From the NCBI GenBank assembly GCA_028023455.1, contig JAQFVV010006450.1, positions 99,501 through 163,500 of the forward strand: DNA of 64,000 bases, read 5' to 3'. Position numbers and translations under genes: made by a program. Origin of the DNA: Epiperipatus broadwayi (Eukaryota; Onychophora; Udeonychophora; Euonychophora; Peripatidae). This document shows, piece by piece, positions 1 to 11,770 of the stretch; positions within the stretch are counted from its first letter, which is position 1, and every line of letters starts with the position of its first letter. Below the pieces are notes generated by a model. That model searched no databases. It worked only from the letters and a program-made list of their open reading frames with translations, and was not told the origin of the DNA.

Positions 1-1278
1 TCTTTTTATTTTGTTCTTCTTTATTCTCAAATCACTATTGGGAATAGCTTATTTTTTAAATATATCAAACTCTTATATGTTGTAATAGATAAAAAAAGAC
101 ATTTACAAATAAAATTTAATTAAAATTTGTAATTTTTAGACATTTTTTTAAAAATTCAGACAGTTAAATATATCTTCTAATGTAGCTTTAAAAAAAAAGA
201 ATTTTGAAAGAAAAATATACACTATACATTTAATACTAAGTAATAACTGAAATGTGTCTACAATTAACATAAAACTGATATTATTAAAATATATAGTTAT
301 TGGCTTAGAGTCTAATCCATATAAATATCCAAGCAAGTTGGCTTGAAATTCAAAATCCTTAGAATGTTTTTGAATTTGAAGCTATTAAGCTAATAATATA
401 AAAGAAGTAAAGTGAGGCTACCTAATGTGAAATGTATTAGATCACAAATTCTTCCTGATGAAAACCATAAGCCAAAATCTAATCTGAAAATATAGATCTA
501 ATAGAACTATCATAAAATATTCACTGATTACTCAAGCTTATAACTAATGATTGTAGAAGGAAGTTTAAAAAACTGCTTTTAAAAACATGTTTTCAAATTT
601 GCTTTCTATAATAATATTCATATCTTTTGAATTTAAAGCATCTATTAAAATTTAAAGATACACATAATGAAATACATTAGTGTAATCAATATAGCTCAAT
701 CATAATAATTCATAATTTATGTCATTTTTTAAAATAACTTGGCTAATTTTGATGTTACTCCTTTTACTTTTCCACTGTGTCTCACGGAATTTTAATGAAA
801 ATAATGGTTAAAATAAATAATTCTATAGGATTATGCTCAAGATATTTTTTTAATTTGTTTTAATATATATTGTTTATGTTTATTGTTACTATAGTTTTTA
901 TATAAAAATATTTCTAGTCTTTCTGATGTATTTGATGGTTAATACAGACATATATTTTTTTAAAAAAAAAACGATAATACATTTTTAAAAATTTTTTTGT
1001 AAAAATAATTTACAATAAATATTTCATATCCATAATATTAATTTCCAAGCTATGTTTCAGATAACAAAATTGTCGGATAATAGCAAATCATATATAAATA
1101 TATTTTATATATATATAAGAATGAGTATCATGCATATTTGTAATAAAATTTTTATATAACATTTGTGAACTAAATACTCCAAACATTTTTTTTTTTTAAT
1201 GAATTTCATGGATAATGATGTCATGAATATTGATATGGTGAATGTGGAAGTTGGTGTAAATAAATACTGTATTCTTAC
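1..1278. other. AT-rich NAGLU intron, no feature
   Basis: This segment is downstream, in the minus-strand sense, of the last NAGLU exon in the window and is presumably intron. I see only A/T runs and short AT microsatellites. No exon with splice borders matching the next part of GH89 was found here. Confidence 0.5.
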
Positions 1279-1353
1279 CAGACAGCTTGGCTATCTCCTT
1301 TAGTAAGACCGTTAAAAACAGCTTTTGCCATATTGGCCAAATAATGAGGTTCA
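1279..1353 (-). CDS. NAGLU: NAGLU exon (alpha-N-acetylglucosaminidase, GH89), internal
   Basis: This 75-nt minus-strand exon has an acceptor AG at 1354-1355 and a donor GTAAGAAT read from 1278 leftwards. Its first base completes a serine codon begun by the exon at 5352-5422. It then encodes 24 residues, including EPHYLANMAKAVFNG and GDSQAV, and ends with TG, the start of a probable Trp codon. In known NAGLU proteins the catalytic DTFNE segment is followed by SSEPxYLA, an A-V motif and xEAVW, which matches this order without gaps. NAGLU is a lysosomal enzyme that removes terminal alpha-N-acetylglucosamine from heparan sulfate. The next exon should encode the LLQGWLF-like segment and lies outside the window. 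The identity is from family recall, not a database search. Confidence 0.88.
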
Positions 1354-2189
1354 CTAAAAAAATAAATAATAAAAAGCAATCATTAATTATGGCTTAAGTG
1401 TTTTGTTCTCTTATTATTTTTAATATAATAAAAAAAAACACATTTAAAACTATCTGTAAAGACAATCCTATATAAATAAATTTTGAATGCTACTAACCAT
1501 TATTACTTTGTAAAAGAAAACAAACAATTTAGAACTGACAGAAACATTTTGCTGGAACAAATAAATAGTTCTTAATCTATATCAGAACCTGAAAAACATA
1601 TTTTGTGTAATACCATCATGATAAATAAACTAATAGTTATTAAATTGATTTTATGATCTGGGAACAATTAACAATCTTCAGATTTTATTGAAGGTTTATG
1701 ACAACAGGACTTCTATTATTTCTTATAGATATCCTTAAATATATATCAACTTATTTTAGTGTGTAAATGTATATAATGATAAATAATATTTTAATATTAA
1801 ATAAATATAATGTTAATGTAAAATTTATATATATAAGTTCTTATTCCAAAAGCAGGATTAATATAATTAATAACCAGCAATAATTGATTTATCACACAAT
1901 TATTATTAGTGATATTTTGTCATTGCTTATCATTCACTTAACATAATTTATTCTAGCACTTCCATATTTAGAGTTGCATTATAAACTCTAATGAAATAAT
2001 TAAAACAATATATATAAACCATAGTGTCTACAGTAATCTTGTTACTATATATAAATTACATCATCACAGCTCTGATGCTTAAATAAACCAATACAATATA
2101 AACAATTTATTATCAAAACAACAAATTGTAGCGTTTTGTAAAAATGGCAGACATATTTGTGCACTCCAGAAAAACTAAAATTTGTTCAA

Positions 2190-2775
2190 GTGGTTGTTGT
2201 AGATCGTGCGCTGATAACAGAGGAAGTTAAGTAACGTAATGGCGGATGATAATTCCAAGAGATATTTGCTGATTGCAAATATTTCTGGATAAAAGATGTT
2301 ACCTGATTGGACAAGGATTAATTGCTACAGTTATCAGTAAGTAATAAAAGATGGTGTAACAACTACGCAGAGTAAGGCAATTATTAGCAGCCATATTTGG
2401 AGTACAACGGCAGTAGATGTCTAGTAGTTTTTGAGTAGTTATGTCTCACGGTCAGTGCTGGCAGTTAATGACCAGCGCCCAGTGGAAATGTAGTCCACGG
2501 GTGTAGATGAAAGAGCCCACAGAAATGGGGAGACTGCAGCAGAGTAGAGCATTCGTTGCAGAGTAGAGCATTAGTTGCAGAGCAGAGAATTCATTGCAGA
2601 GTAGAGCATTATTTGCAGAGCAGAGCATTTGTTGCAAAGCAGAGCATTCGTTGCAGAGCATCCATTGCCAGAGAACTATGAAGATAGAGTGTTGCAAACT
2701 ATTCACTATTCAGACTAAGTAAAATATTGTGTATATTTATTTGATGGCCGCACAGAAATTCTTGCAGATATAACA
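2190..2775. repeat. GC-richer island, possible solo LTR or other TE
   Basis: Base composition changes sharply here: CpGs, GGCGG, CCAGCGCCC. The island begins near TGTTGTAG and ends near ATATAACA, so TG...CA-like ends are possible. I could not find a matching target-site duplication or coding sequence, so the LTR reading is tentative. It contains the 19-bp minisatellite. Confidence 0.25.
2535..2669. repeat. minisatellite, 19-bp unit, about 7 copies
   Basis: The unit is close to ATTCGTTGCAGAGTAGAGC. Consecutive copies differ at a few positions (attag, attca, attat, atttg) but keep the 19-bp period. Open frames across it on the minus strand are products of the repeat, not a gene. Confidence 0.85.
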
Positions 2776-5351
2776 CAAATATAATTAATCACTAAATAGA
2801 AATCCATCTATTTACTATTTTTGTCACTTTAAATAGGTTATAAATAAAAGCATGATTGAAACAGACTGGAATTAAGTCTGCCTAAAACGTCCGAAATAAA
2901 CTTCATTACAATAAGTAAAACCAAACTGTTTGAAAATAGATTAATATACAATACTTTAAATATAAAAAACCATAAGTGCCAACAGATAACTAGTTATTAT
3001 ATGTAAATTATGACTCCACAGCTTTCATGCTTAAACAAACCAAAAGAACATCAGCAATCTATTGTCATTAAAATTGTTGATTTTATTAATTTGATATAGG
3101 ATATTACATTTCAAGTTGTGCATTCTTCTCCCAACTTTAGATGTGCTATCTAATCAGTAATAATAATAGTGGAAATCAAACTAGACAGTTTCTAAATTCA
3201 TGAATACTGAATTTTAGATAAGACTCTGATTAGATTATTCTGTCAAAGGCAAAAGACAGTAGAAATTATATATATTTATGAGGTCATCTTAATTTTTCTA
3301 TTATTTCTTATAAATGGTACACTTAATGAGTGTATTCAAAACATTATGGATTATTACTCTAGATTGAGTTACATGATTATTTAATATTTTACTTCTTTAA
3401 ATAATCCCCCCCCTTTCCCTCTCTCTCCAGTATTCTTGTATTTTCACAATCAAAGTCCACTGATACATGCACAGTCTGCTTATTTAAACACATCTATTTT
3501 TTTTTTTCTAATCATAACTTTATATTTTTTTAAATTTCTAAATGAGGTGAATTCAATACTTGTTCTTACATTCACATGGTATTTTACAAATGCATTTTTG
3601 TTTTTAAGCATTTCAAATTTAGATTTTGTAGAGATTGTAATTGCTTACAGTGAGCTGTGTCTTTTGAAGGCTGAACTGATATTATAGTGATTGCAGATAA
3701 CCTTTAGTTTAAATTGGCTAAGTTGTCTATATTTGAGATTCTCTTAATGGCAGATGATGGACAATCATTCTTCGTAAAATTTTATTCTATTTTGTATTAT
3801 TTCTTTGATAGAACAGCTTGATTGGCTATATTTCATTTTAAGTTCAATATTCATGAATCTAAAAGTTTCTGATTCATTTTCCATACTAGTACTGTTACTA
3901 GACAGGCTATCAAAACTAAAGAAAAGAGGAAAATAAATACCAATTGAATATATTTGGAAAAGTCTAAATAAAGTTTGAATTTTTTCTAGATACTATCTAA
4001 TGGAAATACTACAACATATACCTACATAAGCATTATTCCTTAATACCTTTATTTTTATTTGTACCAATATCATTTAAGTACTATTCTGCACTGTAATGTT
4101 CTATCTAGTTCTGATTTTTGGCCCTTTAAGAACTTCCATGTATATTCACTCCTTAAGTACTTACTGTATAATATACATTTTATCATTTGATATACACAAT
4201 GGGCCACAATAATATATATTACTTCAATTATATGCTAACAAAAAAAATAAAAATAAATAAAAATATTTAAATTCTTTAATAAATTTACAACTTGACAACA
4301 GCCATTTTCCCAACTTGGATTGCCATACATAATCATGTTTTTTAATCATTTTCTTCAGGTTACAATGGATGTATATAATTTTATTCTTTATTTTTTTATC
4401 TTTTCAAAAGTTTGACATAGTCCAGTATTAATGTAATAAACTTCCCAAGTATAAAGCCAGAATTTTTTTAAAAATTTAAAAAAATTTATAAAGTATTGTT
4501 CCTAAATGATAAAATGAAACTTATCAAATTAGCAAATGCAGGGGGGGGGGGAGGACTATAAAGTGTTCTTGTATTATATCTGAAAGCTTAAAGTTTGAAG
4601 AATTTACTTTAAAATTTAAATGAGTAATAGAAATGATTGTATAAATCCCAAAGTTGCATTTCCATAGAGGAAAAAATTATTGAAGCAAAAGGCTATCATC
4701 CAGAATGTGTTCTACTGCAATGAATCTTCTTATATTTATTCTCACTGATAACAAATATTTCTAAGCTCAAAAATATCAGAGCTATCATATCATACCCAGT
4801 CATAAATTACCCATTTGTCTACTCTCTGAAAAATGATGATTTCACATCCGACTTAGTCGTGGTCCCTGTGCAGATTCAATCATAATCCACATATTAAATT
4901 TTCTTCTTTAGTAGTAATGTTGTATAGGTTTCTTAGATTATAAAAGCCAATCACCTTTCATGCATGTTATTTGAGAACTTTTTTTGAGTGATAAACATAA
5001 AACTTCATCAAGATAACACATGCCCATATACCAACAACATCTTAACACCAGTGTCTACTAAAGATTCAAATGCTTTCTTGGCCAATATGAATTAAAATCA
5101 TCAGCAATCAAACATGTTAGAACACATTATCAAGGCCAATCAAAATGTAATGGCATGTAGTCAATCATTCCATTTAATAACTTTAAAAAAAATCAACTTT
5201 TTACATTTTTAATGAAAGTTCATTCATTCCAAAAAACGATTAAATTGTTTCATTAGTTATTACAGCTTAAAATGTTAAAATTCATTTTGCAAGATTGTGT
5301 GTATCTGTGTGTGTAAAGACATGTGTATGTGTGATCTGTCAGTATTCTTAC

Positions 5352-5422
5352 CTAGAATGAGGTTCATTTTCATTGAAGGTATCAACATTATACACATGAT
5401 CACTACCAAATTCTTTACTATA
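5352..5422 (-). CDS. NAGLU: NAGLU exon with catalytic DTFNE segment
   Basis: This 71-nt minus-strand exon has an acceptor TTTCAG immediately above 5422 and a donor GTAAGAAT below 5352. It begins in phase 0 with TAT and encodes 23 residues, then leaves AG to be completed by the T of the next exon (Ser). The core reads EFGSDHVYNVDTFNEN, which matches the NAGLU signature EFGTDHxYxxDTFNE. In GH89 the glutamate of the TFNE segment is the proposed acid/base residue, and it is intact here. The same donor sequence, GTAAGAAT, is used by the next exon. Together with the neighbouring exons this is strong evidence for a live or recently live host gene rather than repeat-derived coding. Confidence 0.92.
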
Positions 5423-5837
5423 CTGAAATAAATAAACAAACATATGAATGATCTTTTCAATATTAATTACTTTTAAATTCTCTTTCATACATTTGCTTTC
5501 ACACATGGTTTGCTTTTATTTTATTTTTTCCCCAAAATATTTACATATTTTTTTAATATATGTTTTTATACTTTTTTACATTTAATTTGTTTTTAATTTT
5601 TTTTTTTAAACAGATATTTCAACAATTGAACAATACTCAGTTGTACAAATTGTGTGAATATTTATATATTAAAAAACGAACTAAACATAATTGCAATGAA
5701 CGAAAACTGTATTTTAGCATTCTCTAATGCAAATTTAACTTTTTATATCATTAGTTACAATCTAATGTGGCACAAAAGACTGACCTTTCATGTTACAGAT
5801 AGTTTCAATTTAGTCTTATTGGGTATACTAAAATACA

Positions 5838-5895
5838 CTTCTCATCTCCCTCTCCCCCTCTCTCACTCCCTCTCTCTCTTTCTCCCCCTCTCTCT
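5838..5895 (+). repeat. polypyrimidine (CT)n tract
   Basis: This is an almost pure C/T run of about 58 bases, ending in a short (AT) run. It stands out against the AT-rich surroundings. Confidence 0.8.
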
Positions 5896-8239
5896 AGATA
5901 TATATATTAGTAATCTTTGGCTTGCCAGTGAGGCTAGACTCTCAGTATTAAAGTATTAAAAAAAAATTGGAAATTTTTCAATAATTTTCTTGCAAGTTAA
6001 TTTTACCAAAGCTTTATAATTAGATGAATGAATTATTCTGAGTACTTTTATAAGTCTTGAATATTACTAAAACTCATTTTAATATTTTATTCTATTAATC
6101 TAAAATTGTTTATAGTTAGCCTTTAAACTAGAAATGTATTTTTCTCATTAGTGAGAAATTAGTGCCAAAAACTAAGATTGCTTTAGTATAGTCCTTAGTA
6201 TGACAAATTTTAGTATTTGAATTAAACAGTAATAATAATCAGGTTTAAATATTTAATATTAGATACTATTATTAAATTTGATTACTTATAATAGAGCATT
6301 TCTATTCAAATTTACTATTTGTAAGAGTATATTCATTCAAGCTAATATTAAATAGGTAAAGATAAAGCTAGATTGGTTAATTTAAAAGATAAAGAATGGC
6401 TTATTAATATTAAAAGAGTTGTTAATTTTCAAGTGTATGTGTGTAAATATGCTTGCATTTATTAATTTTAGACTACATTTCTTTGTTTTATAATGTTAAG
6501 TATCATTTTAAATATCTTTAATTTAATTGAAATATTAAATTTGATCTTAGTGAACTTCTAATTTATTTACTTAATATAGTCTAAAATAGTTATAAAAGAG
6601 TGATGTAATATTTTTTTCAAAACAATATATTTCCTTTCATTGTATTTTATTTTACTATTTTAGTTTCTCAAATAATTATTTCAGACAGCACATGTTAATT
6701 TAGATATCTGAAAGATATGTAAATGAGTTCTACTTTTAGTTCTATTCTACAGATACAAAATTGATCTTTAAATCTTAAATGTAAAGATTAAAGGAAGTGG
6801 TAAAAAATGTTTTTCTCATCAATCAAAAGAAGTCACACAACTAGGAGTATAAAAGGACTACAAACACACACACACCAAACTTGACTATGAGACTATTGAA
6901 CTTCTACCAGAAAAACACACATGCAAAAAAAAAGAAGTTGATTTCATCTCAACCATAGAATTAATTAATCATAAGTTCAAAATTTTAAATTATTTTATTT
7001 TATAAAGTAATATGTATGCTTATGAAATCTTTAAATTCAGGTACTAGAATTTAAGCTGAAGTTGCTGAAAATCCAAAAATCAACACTATTCAAAAGGAAA
7101 AGCAAGATGGAAAAGTTAAACAGTTATTCATTTGTAATTGCTGAATTATATTGGTGTGATATCAATACATTGCAGGAATTACATATGACTTGCCCTGTTC
7201 ATGTAAGAATTCTTTATTATTTTCAATCTCATACTTGCAATGAACTCTATTATAAACATAGCACTCCTTATATATTAAGAATAAAGTTATTGAAAATTTA
7301 TATTTTTATGATACTTAGGACAGTGAGTTAATGTTTTAGAAATGTTTATTTTAATATGTAATGAAACATTGAAAGAGCAATAAATTATCAAGGATTTTAA
7401 AATGCTTTATTTTTGATATTTTGAAATGTACTGTTTCAATATTCTTTGATAAATGGTTTCTTTTGGATAGATTTAATTCTCTTAATAAATAAACTATTAA
7501 ATCTAAATTGGTGAACTTTTTGTGTTAAATTTAAAAATGACACCGGCCGATGCTATGACACATGGAAAAAAGAAAAAAAAATCACTCATATATACTTCAA
7601 TTTTATGCTTGAGATAAACTAAATAAGAAAAAGTGTATTTTAATCTACAAAATAAAGATTTGTTAGCTTATTATTATATTATAAAACTAATATTTCTACT
7701 GAATTATGATTAAAAATTAAATGCAACCAACTTTTAACAAAAGCTATTTTGTCATATATTTAATGATTGTTATCATTGCTTAAGATGTGATTGTATAACA
7801 CTCCCACTCTTTCTTTCTGGAAAAAAACCTGCTCAGTTTAAAAAGAAATATTTGCTCCTAGACCTCTATATTTGAATATACTTCTTAGAATGAGTAAATA
7901 AAAAACAAGCTTAATGCTATAACATAAATTATTGATGCCTGAGTTACTTACTTATTTATTTAAATATTTTTATGAAATTGAATGACTATCATTAATGTAT
8001 CTGTGTATGCTCATGTTTTAAGGAAATCTTCATGCTGTACATTTATTTTATTTCACTTTATTGCCACATTAAATGGCTTAAAAATTTTAATAACCTAATT
8101 TTGAAAATCAACTATCTATATATGCTACTATAACACAGAGGCATAACTCTCCATATAGTAGAACCACTCAGTGCAAGCCAGAGTAATCAATGGATGCTAG
8201 ACAGTTTGTGCATAAAATCCCTATCTAGTGCCTACTCAT

Positions 8240-8296
8240 CCAATATCTTCAGACTAGTTTCTAGCTTGTGGCTTTTATTAGTGGGAAGCCTTGGAT
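8240..8296 (-). ncRNA. degenerate hammerhead ribozyme (family A)
   Basis: This keeps GAAAC, TA, GTC and the stem II arms (AGC/GCT), but the CUGANGA box reads CTAATAA (minus strand of 8275-8281). Two conserved core guanines are lost, so cleavage is not expected. Its position marks the end of a 503-bp unit. Confidence 0.65.
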
Positions 8297-8741
8297 CAGA
8301 GAGCACTGCACCTAGATCTTAGGATCTACTGCAACCTTCCAGCAGCCACCTTTTATCTTTTTAGCTAACTATAAAGCTTTGAGTCCAACTTGAAAACATA
8401 ATAATGGTTTCAATTCAAGCTCATTTGCTTGCATAACGATATAGAACTGAACTCAGTTCAACATTGATATATTTTGGTGTCTTTGGTTCTTTAATAATTA
8501 TAATCACCATAATCATATTGGGAAGAATTGGCATTAAACCACTAAACATTTTATCATTCTTTATGTTTACACAACCTGATAACAGGCAAAATTCTTCTTA
8601 CAGTAGCACTACTCAGTGCAAGCCAGAGTAATTAATTAAACAGGCAAAGCTCTCCATACTGTAGTGCCACTCAGTGCAAGCCAGAGTAATCAATGGATGA
8701 CAGAAGGCTTGTGCATAAAATCCCTCTCTAGTGCCTACTCA

Positions 8742-8798
8742 TTCAATATCCCCAGACTAGTTTCTGGCTTGTGGCCTTCATCAGTGAGGAGCCTTGGA
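8742..8798 (-). ncRNA. hammerhead ribozyme, type I, family A, intact core
   Basis: On the minus strand, CTGATGA (8778-8784) is followed by A-GGC-CACAA-GCC-A (stem II of 3 bp), then GAAAC (8760-8764), a two-base loop TA, and GTC (8755-8757). Cleavage is predicted between 8755 and 8754. Stem I pairs TCCTCA with TGGGGA (6 bp with one G-U), followed by an internal loop and an outer CCAA/TTGA helix. All conserved core positions are present except the usual G-C pair at 10.1/11.1, which is A-A. Type I hammerheads with a 2-bp stem III are known from Penelope-like elements and retrozymes; activity here is inferred. Confidence 0.8.
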
Positions 8799-9387
8799 TC
8801 TGAGAGCACTGCATCCATTGATTACTCTGGCTGGCACTACTGTATGGAGAGTTTTTCCTGTTTTAATAACAGTTACGAGCAAGCATAAGAAATGGTGATC
8901 ATGTTATGTTCAGTAAGTAATTAATGGATGCTAGAAGGTTTGCACATAAAATACCTATCTAGTGCCCATTCATTCAATACCTCCAGACTAGTTTCTAGCT
9001 GAGTAGCCTGATGAAAGCCACAAGCTAGAACTACCCTGGAATATTGGATAAGTAGGCACTAGATAGGGATATGCACAAACCTTCTAGCATCCATTAATTT
9101 CTCTGGCTTGCTTTGAGTGGCACTACTGTTTGAGAGTTTTACATCTGTGTTATCAGCTAGTATAGGCATAAAGAACGGTGATCAAGTGACATTTAATGGT
9201 TTATGCAACTATATATATCTGTAACTGTAAAATTATATATTTTATTAAGATTAAATTATTATTAATTTTGGCATCTTGTAATAAATATTATACAATATAT
9301 TGATAATATTTATTGTAAATGGACATCACGCAACAACTGATTATGAAAATATTGCTAATTTATTCACTGCATCAGCAAATTGATCAC

Positions 9388-9940
9388 TATATAGTGCATG
9401 TGTAGTGAAGTGATCTCTAATGATTGTTACAGATTATATAACACTATATAAATAAATAACTCATTACACATGTTTAATATTACAACTAATACTTAAGTGC
9501 TGTAAATTGTAAAAATTTCTCAAACGCCAATCATTAAACATAGTAAATGGAATGAAAAAATGATTTATTAATATCTTCACGCTCTCGCTTGCAAATGCTT
9601 AAGATTTGTCTATGCATATACATTTAAGTTAAAAAGATACAATGGATTCATGCTATCTTTTCAAAAATCTCTATCTTGTGTTGGAAAGAAGAGTATTCCT
9701 TAAGGGTTTAAATCTATACAGCACATGTGTAGTGGAGTGATCCCTAATAATTGTTACAGAAGTTTAGATTAAAAAAATAGAGTCAATTCATTATATATTT
9801 TCTAAAAACTTTACCTTGGGTTTGGAAAGGAGCGTATTCCTTAAGTATTTAAATCTATACAGTGCATGTATAGTGGAGTGTTCCCTAATGATTGTTATAG
9901 ATTAAAAACATAGCCTATATAAATAAATAACTCATTATAA
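9388..9940. repeat. degenerate tandem repeat, about 145-bp period
   Basis: The phrase CTATACAGTGCATGTGTAGT and a following AGTGATCCCTAATGATTGTTA recur near 9388, 9711 and 9856. The flanking GTATTCCTTAAG and AAATCTATACAG also repeat 145 bp apart. A related fragment lies near 25665-25730. No coding or ribozyme signature was recognised. Confidence 0.6.
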
Positions 9941-10430
9941 ATTTTTTTGTATATTTAAAATTATTAAAAAAAAGTCATTAGTTATTGAAAATAAAGTTTT
10001 AATGAAATATCTTTTTTTGGATATTTACTCTTTTAAATATTAATATTTTTAAATTTTCAGATGAGGTCTTCAAGTCTCACATATGAATCATGAATTTCTC
10101 AATGGGATCTTCAAGTATCACATGTGCCTTGCACCCCTTCAATAATCACCATATGGCATTGAAACCAAAAACTACTAAAATGTACTTGTAATTAATTACA
10201 TTTTCAATGAAACTATTATTTTTTTTTCCCCAGAAAACAGAAATGTTTTTTTAAAAATGCCCTCTCTCCTCATCATTTCCACAAATAAATAAAATTTATC
10301 ATTACAAACTGCCAATAAATATACTATTATAATATTCTACCAGTACTACAAGTTACATTCAGAGTTTTATTCATGTTATTTGTTCAAATGAAATATTAAT
10401 TACACTTTTTTTTTTCTGATTTAAACTTAC

Positions 10431-10494
10431 CTCTTTGATAAAATCTGAAGCAATTTTAGAAAATAAAGGATCCATAGGATCAAGTAAATATAAA
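10431..10494 (-). CDS. NAGLU: NAGLU exon upstream of the catalytic segment
   Basis: This 64-nt minus-strand exon has acceptor TTTTCAG above 10494 and donor GTAAGTTT below 10431. Its first base completes a codon begun by an unseen upstream exon. It then encodes 21 residues, starting LYLLDPMDPLF and ending DFIKE, and joins the 5352-5422 exon in phase 0. Known NAGLU proteins have a FLLxPxDPxFxxIGxxFxxE segment directly before EFGTDH, so the order and spacing fit without gaps. The preceding exon should encode the conserved F-A-G-H-V-P and W-G-x-F segments; I looked for these on the minus strand across the window and did not find them, so the remaining 5' exons may be farther right or too diverged to spot by eye. 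Confidence 0.87.
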
Positions 10495-10721
10495 CTGAAA
10501 ACAGAAATAAATAATTAAATATTAACAGAATATCAATTAAAAACAAATGTTAGAAATTAAAATTACATTTTGCATTTAATTTAAAAAAAAAACAACAATT
10601 AACAATCCCAAAATTATTATCATTATACTTTGATTTTTTAATCGGTAACAGAAATTTCTAAATCAGCACATTTAATGTTATAATATATATCAAACAACCA
10701 AAGAATTATGATATAAAAAAT

Positions 10722-11030
10722 GGACTTCTTTTAGTTCTGAACAAATTTCCTATTGCAGATATAAACATAACTTGATTTGATTTTTCTAGATATTACTAGA
10801 GTCTCATCAATGGATTCAGGACAACCATTCTCATTGTATTCATCTGCTATATAAATGGAATGTAACAGACACTGACCTTTAGATATGTGGACAAATGCAA
10901 ACTACGAACTACATAACTAATAACTGTCAAATCTATAGATAGAATGGCGGAATTGAAGGAATTAATAAAGCCATTAGTGAATCTATTTTATGATTTGAAT
11001 CTCTACAGCTTTTTAAAATATTTTGTTAAG
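10722..11030 (+). mobile_element. 3' fragment of Jockey/CR1-group LINE
   Basis: This matches 56630-56885 over its length: GATTCAGGACAA, TCATCTGCT, ATAAATGGAAT, GAATTGAA, TTAATAAAG and GAATCTCT occur in the same order. In the larger copy this region encodes the C-terminal NRFRT...LLHKWNL motif of the LINE polyprotein. Here it is a broken remnant without an open frame. Confidence 0.7.
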
Positions 11031-11122
11031 CAGTCTAAAAAAATCTATGCTCTAAATAAATAAATAAATTAGATTTATATAAATGAATTCAACTATTATC
11101 AGCACAGCAAATTAAATTATTA

Positions 11123-11770
11123 GGGGGGGGGGTTGTTATTTCATTTACGAATTTATAAATTGCTTTAAAACAGTTATTTCAAAAATAAAAATATCTGACA
11201 AGTAACTAGATCAATTTTAACAGATAAAAGTAGAAAGGCAAAGTAGGCATAGTAGTGGACCCAAGATCTAAACCTTCCTGGCTAAATAAGTTAATCTCAA
11301 TTTGGTCAAATAATTGAAATTGTTGTGCCCAATTGCTCACTTTATTCCTTAAAATATTACATAACTCCCCAAACAGTAAGTCATGTAATTATTTATAAAC
11401 AATGGACCACACCATATATAATCACTATTTTTAGCTACATATATTTGTAACTATCCATTATCATCTATATATGTAATTGTTTTATTATCATCCTGTATGT
11501 GTATATATAGATAATTATCTATCTTTTTTTCCATATAAAGGTAATGGTAAGCTATAACCATGTCACTGCAATGCAGCAATTCTACCATCCATTATATTTT
11601 AATAAAAGAATATTAATACTTATCTGAATAGTATATGTTTACTTGGATCTCTACCAAATAATTAGTATGCATGCATGCAAAAGAGTCAAAACCTCCATTG
11701 CCTATGGGGAAAAAATGTTTGAACTCTTATTGCAAAAGATAGAAGAAAATCACTCACAATTTAAGTACGC
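11123..11770. other. AT-rich sequence without recognised feature
   Basis: This starts with a 10-G run (11123-11132) and continues as unremarkable AT-rich sequence, apart from a short stretch around 11240-11300 of slightly higher GC that I cannot assign. Confidence 0.4.

Larger units (their letters stand above)
2005..3075. repeat. diverged direct repeats flanking a GC-richer island
   Basis: The stretches 2005-2135 and 2955-3075 resemble each other in the same orientation. Both have an ATAAACCATA-like start, then TAAATTA, CACAGCT, ATGCTTAAA and AAACCAA in order. They bracket the island at 2190-2775. They may be an old duplicated repeat into which the island inserted. Confidence 0.35.
1354..5351 (-). 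other. NAGLU intron, about 4.0 kb
   Basis: This is the interval between two NAGLU exons with compatible phases (two bases plus one). It holds a GC-richer island with a minisatellite (2190-2775), a diverged direct-repeat pair, an 11-G run at 4541-4551 and otherwise AT-rich sequence with no coding signal. Confidence 0.75.
8128..9205 (-). mobile_element. family A hammerhead repeat cluster
   Basis: At least three copies of the same repeat lie here. Two read on the minus strand, with hammerhead regions at 8240-8296 and 8742-8798. Their equivalent bases (AGACTAG at 8251 and 8754) are 503 bp apart, so they bound one complete unit. That unit includes an internal part with GGTTCTTTAATAA near 8485. 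From about 8813 the sequence turns into an inverted copy that runs to 8915. A third, inverted-joined copy occupies 8918-9205 and has a damaged ribozyme (GAACT in place of GAAAC). The outer ends carry GATCACCATTTCTTATGCTTG-like sequence. No protein is encoded. A retrozyme or Penelope terminal repeat is the likeliest source. Confidence 0.75.
5423..10430 (-). other. NAGLU intron, about 5.0 kb
   Basis: This interval separates two NAGLU exons joined in phase 0. It contains a polypyrimidine tract (5838-5895), a hammerhead repeat cluster (8128-9205) and a degenerate tandem repeat (9388-9940). Between 5900 and 8100 I see only AT-rich sequence; a short open frame at 7062-7331 has no recognisable content. 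Confidence 0.75.

Noticed and set aside
8664-8888. 74-codon open frame on the plus strand
   Set aside because: It lies wholly within the family A repeat and reads through the antisense of the hammerhead; it is a by-product.
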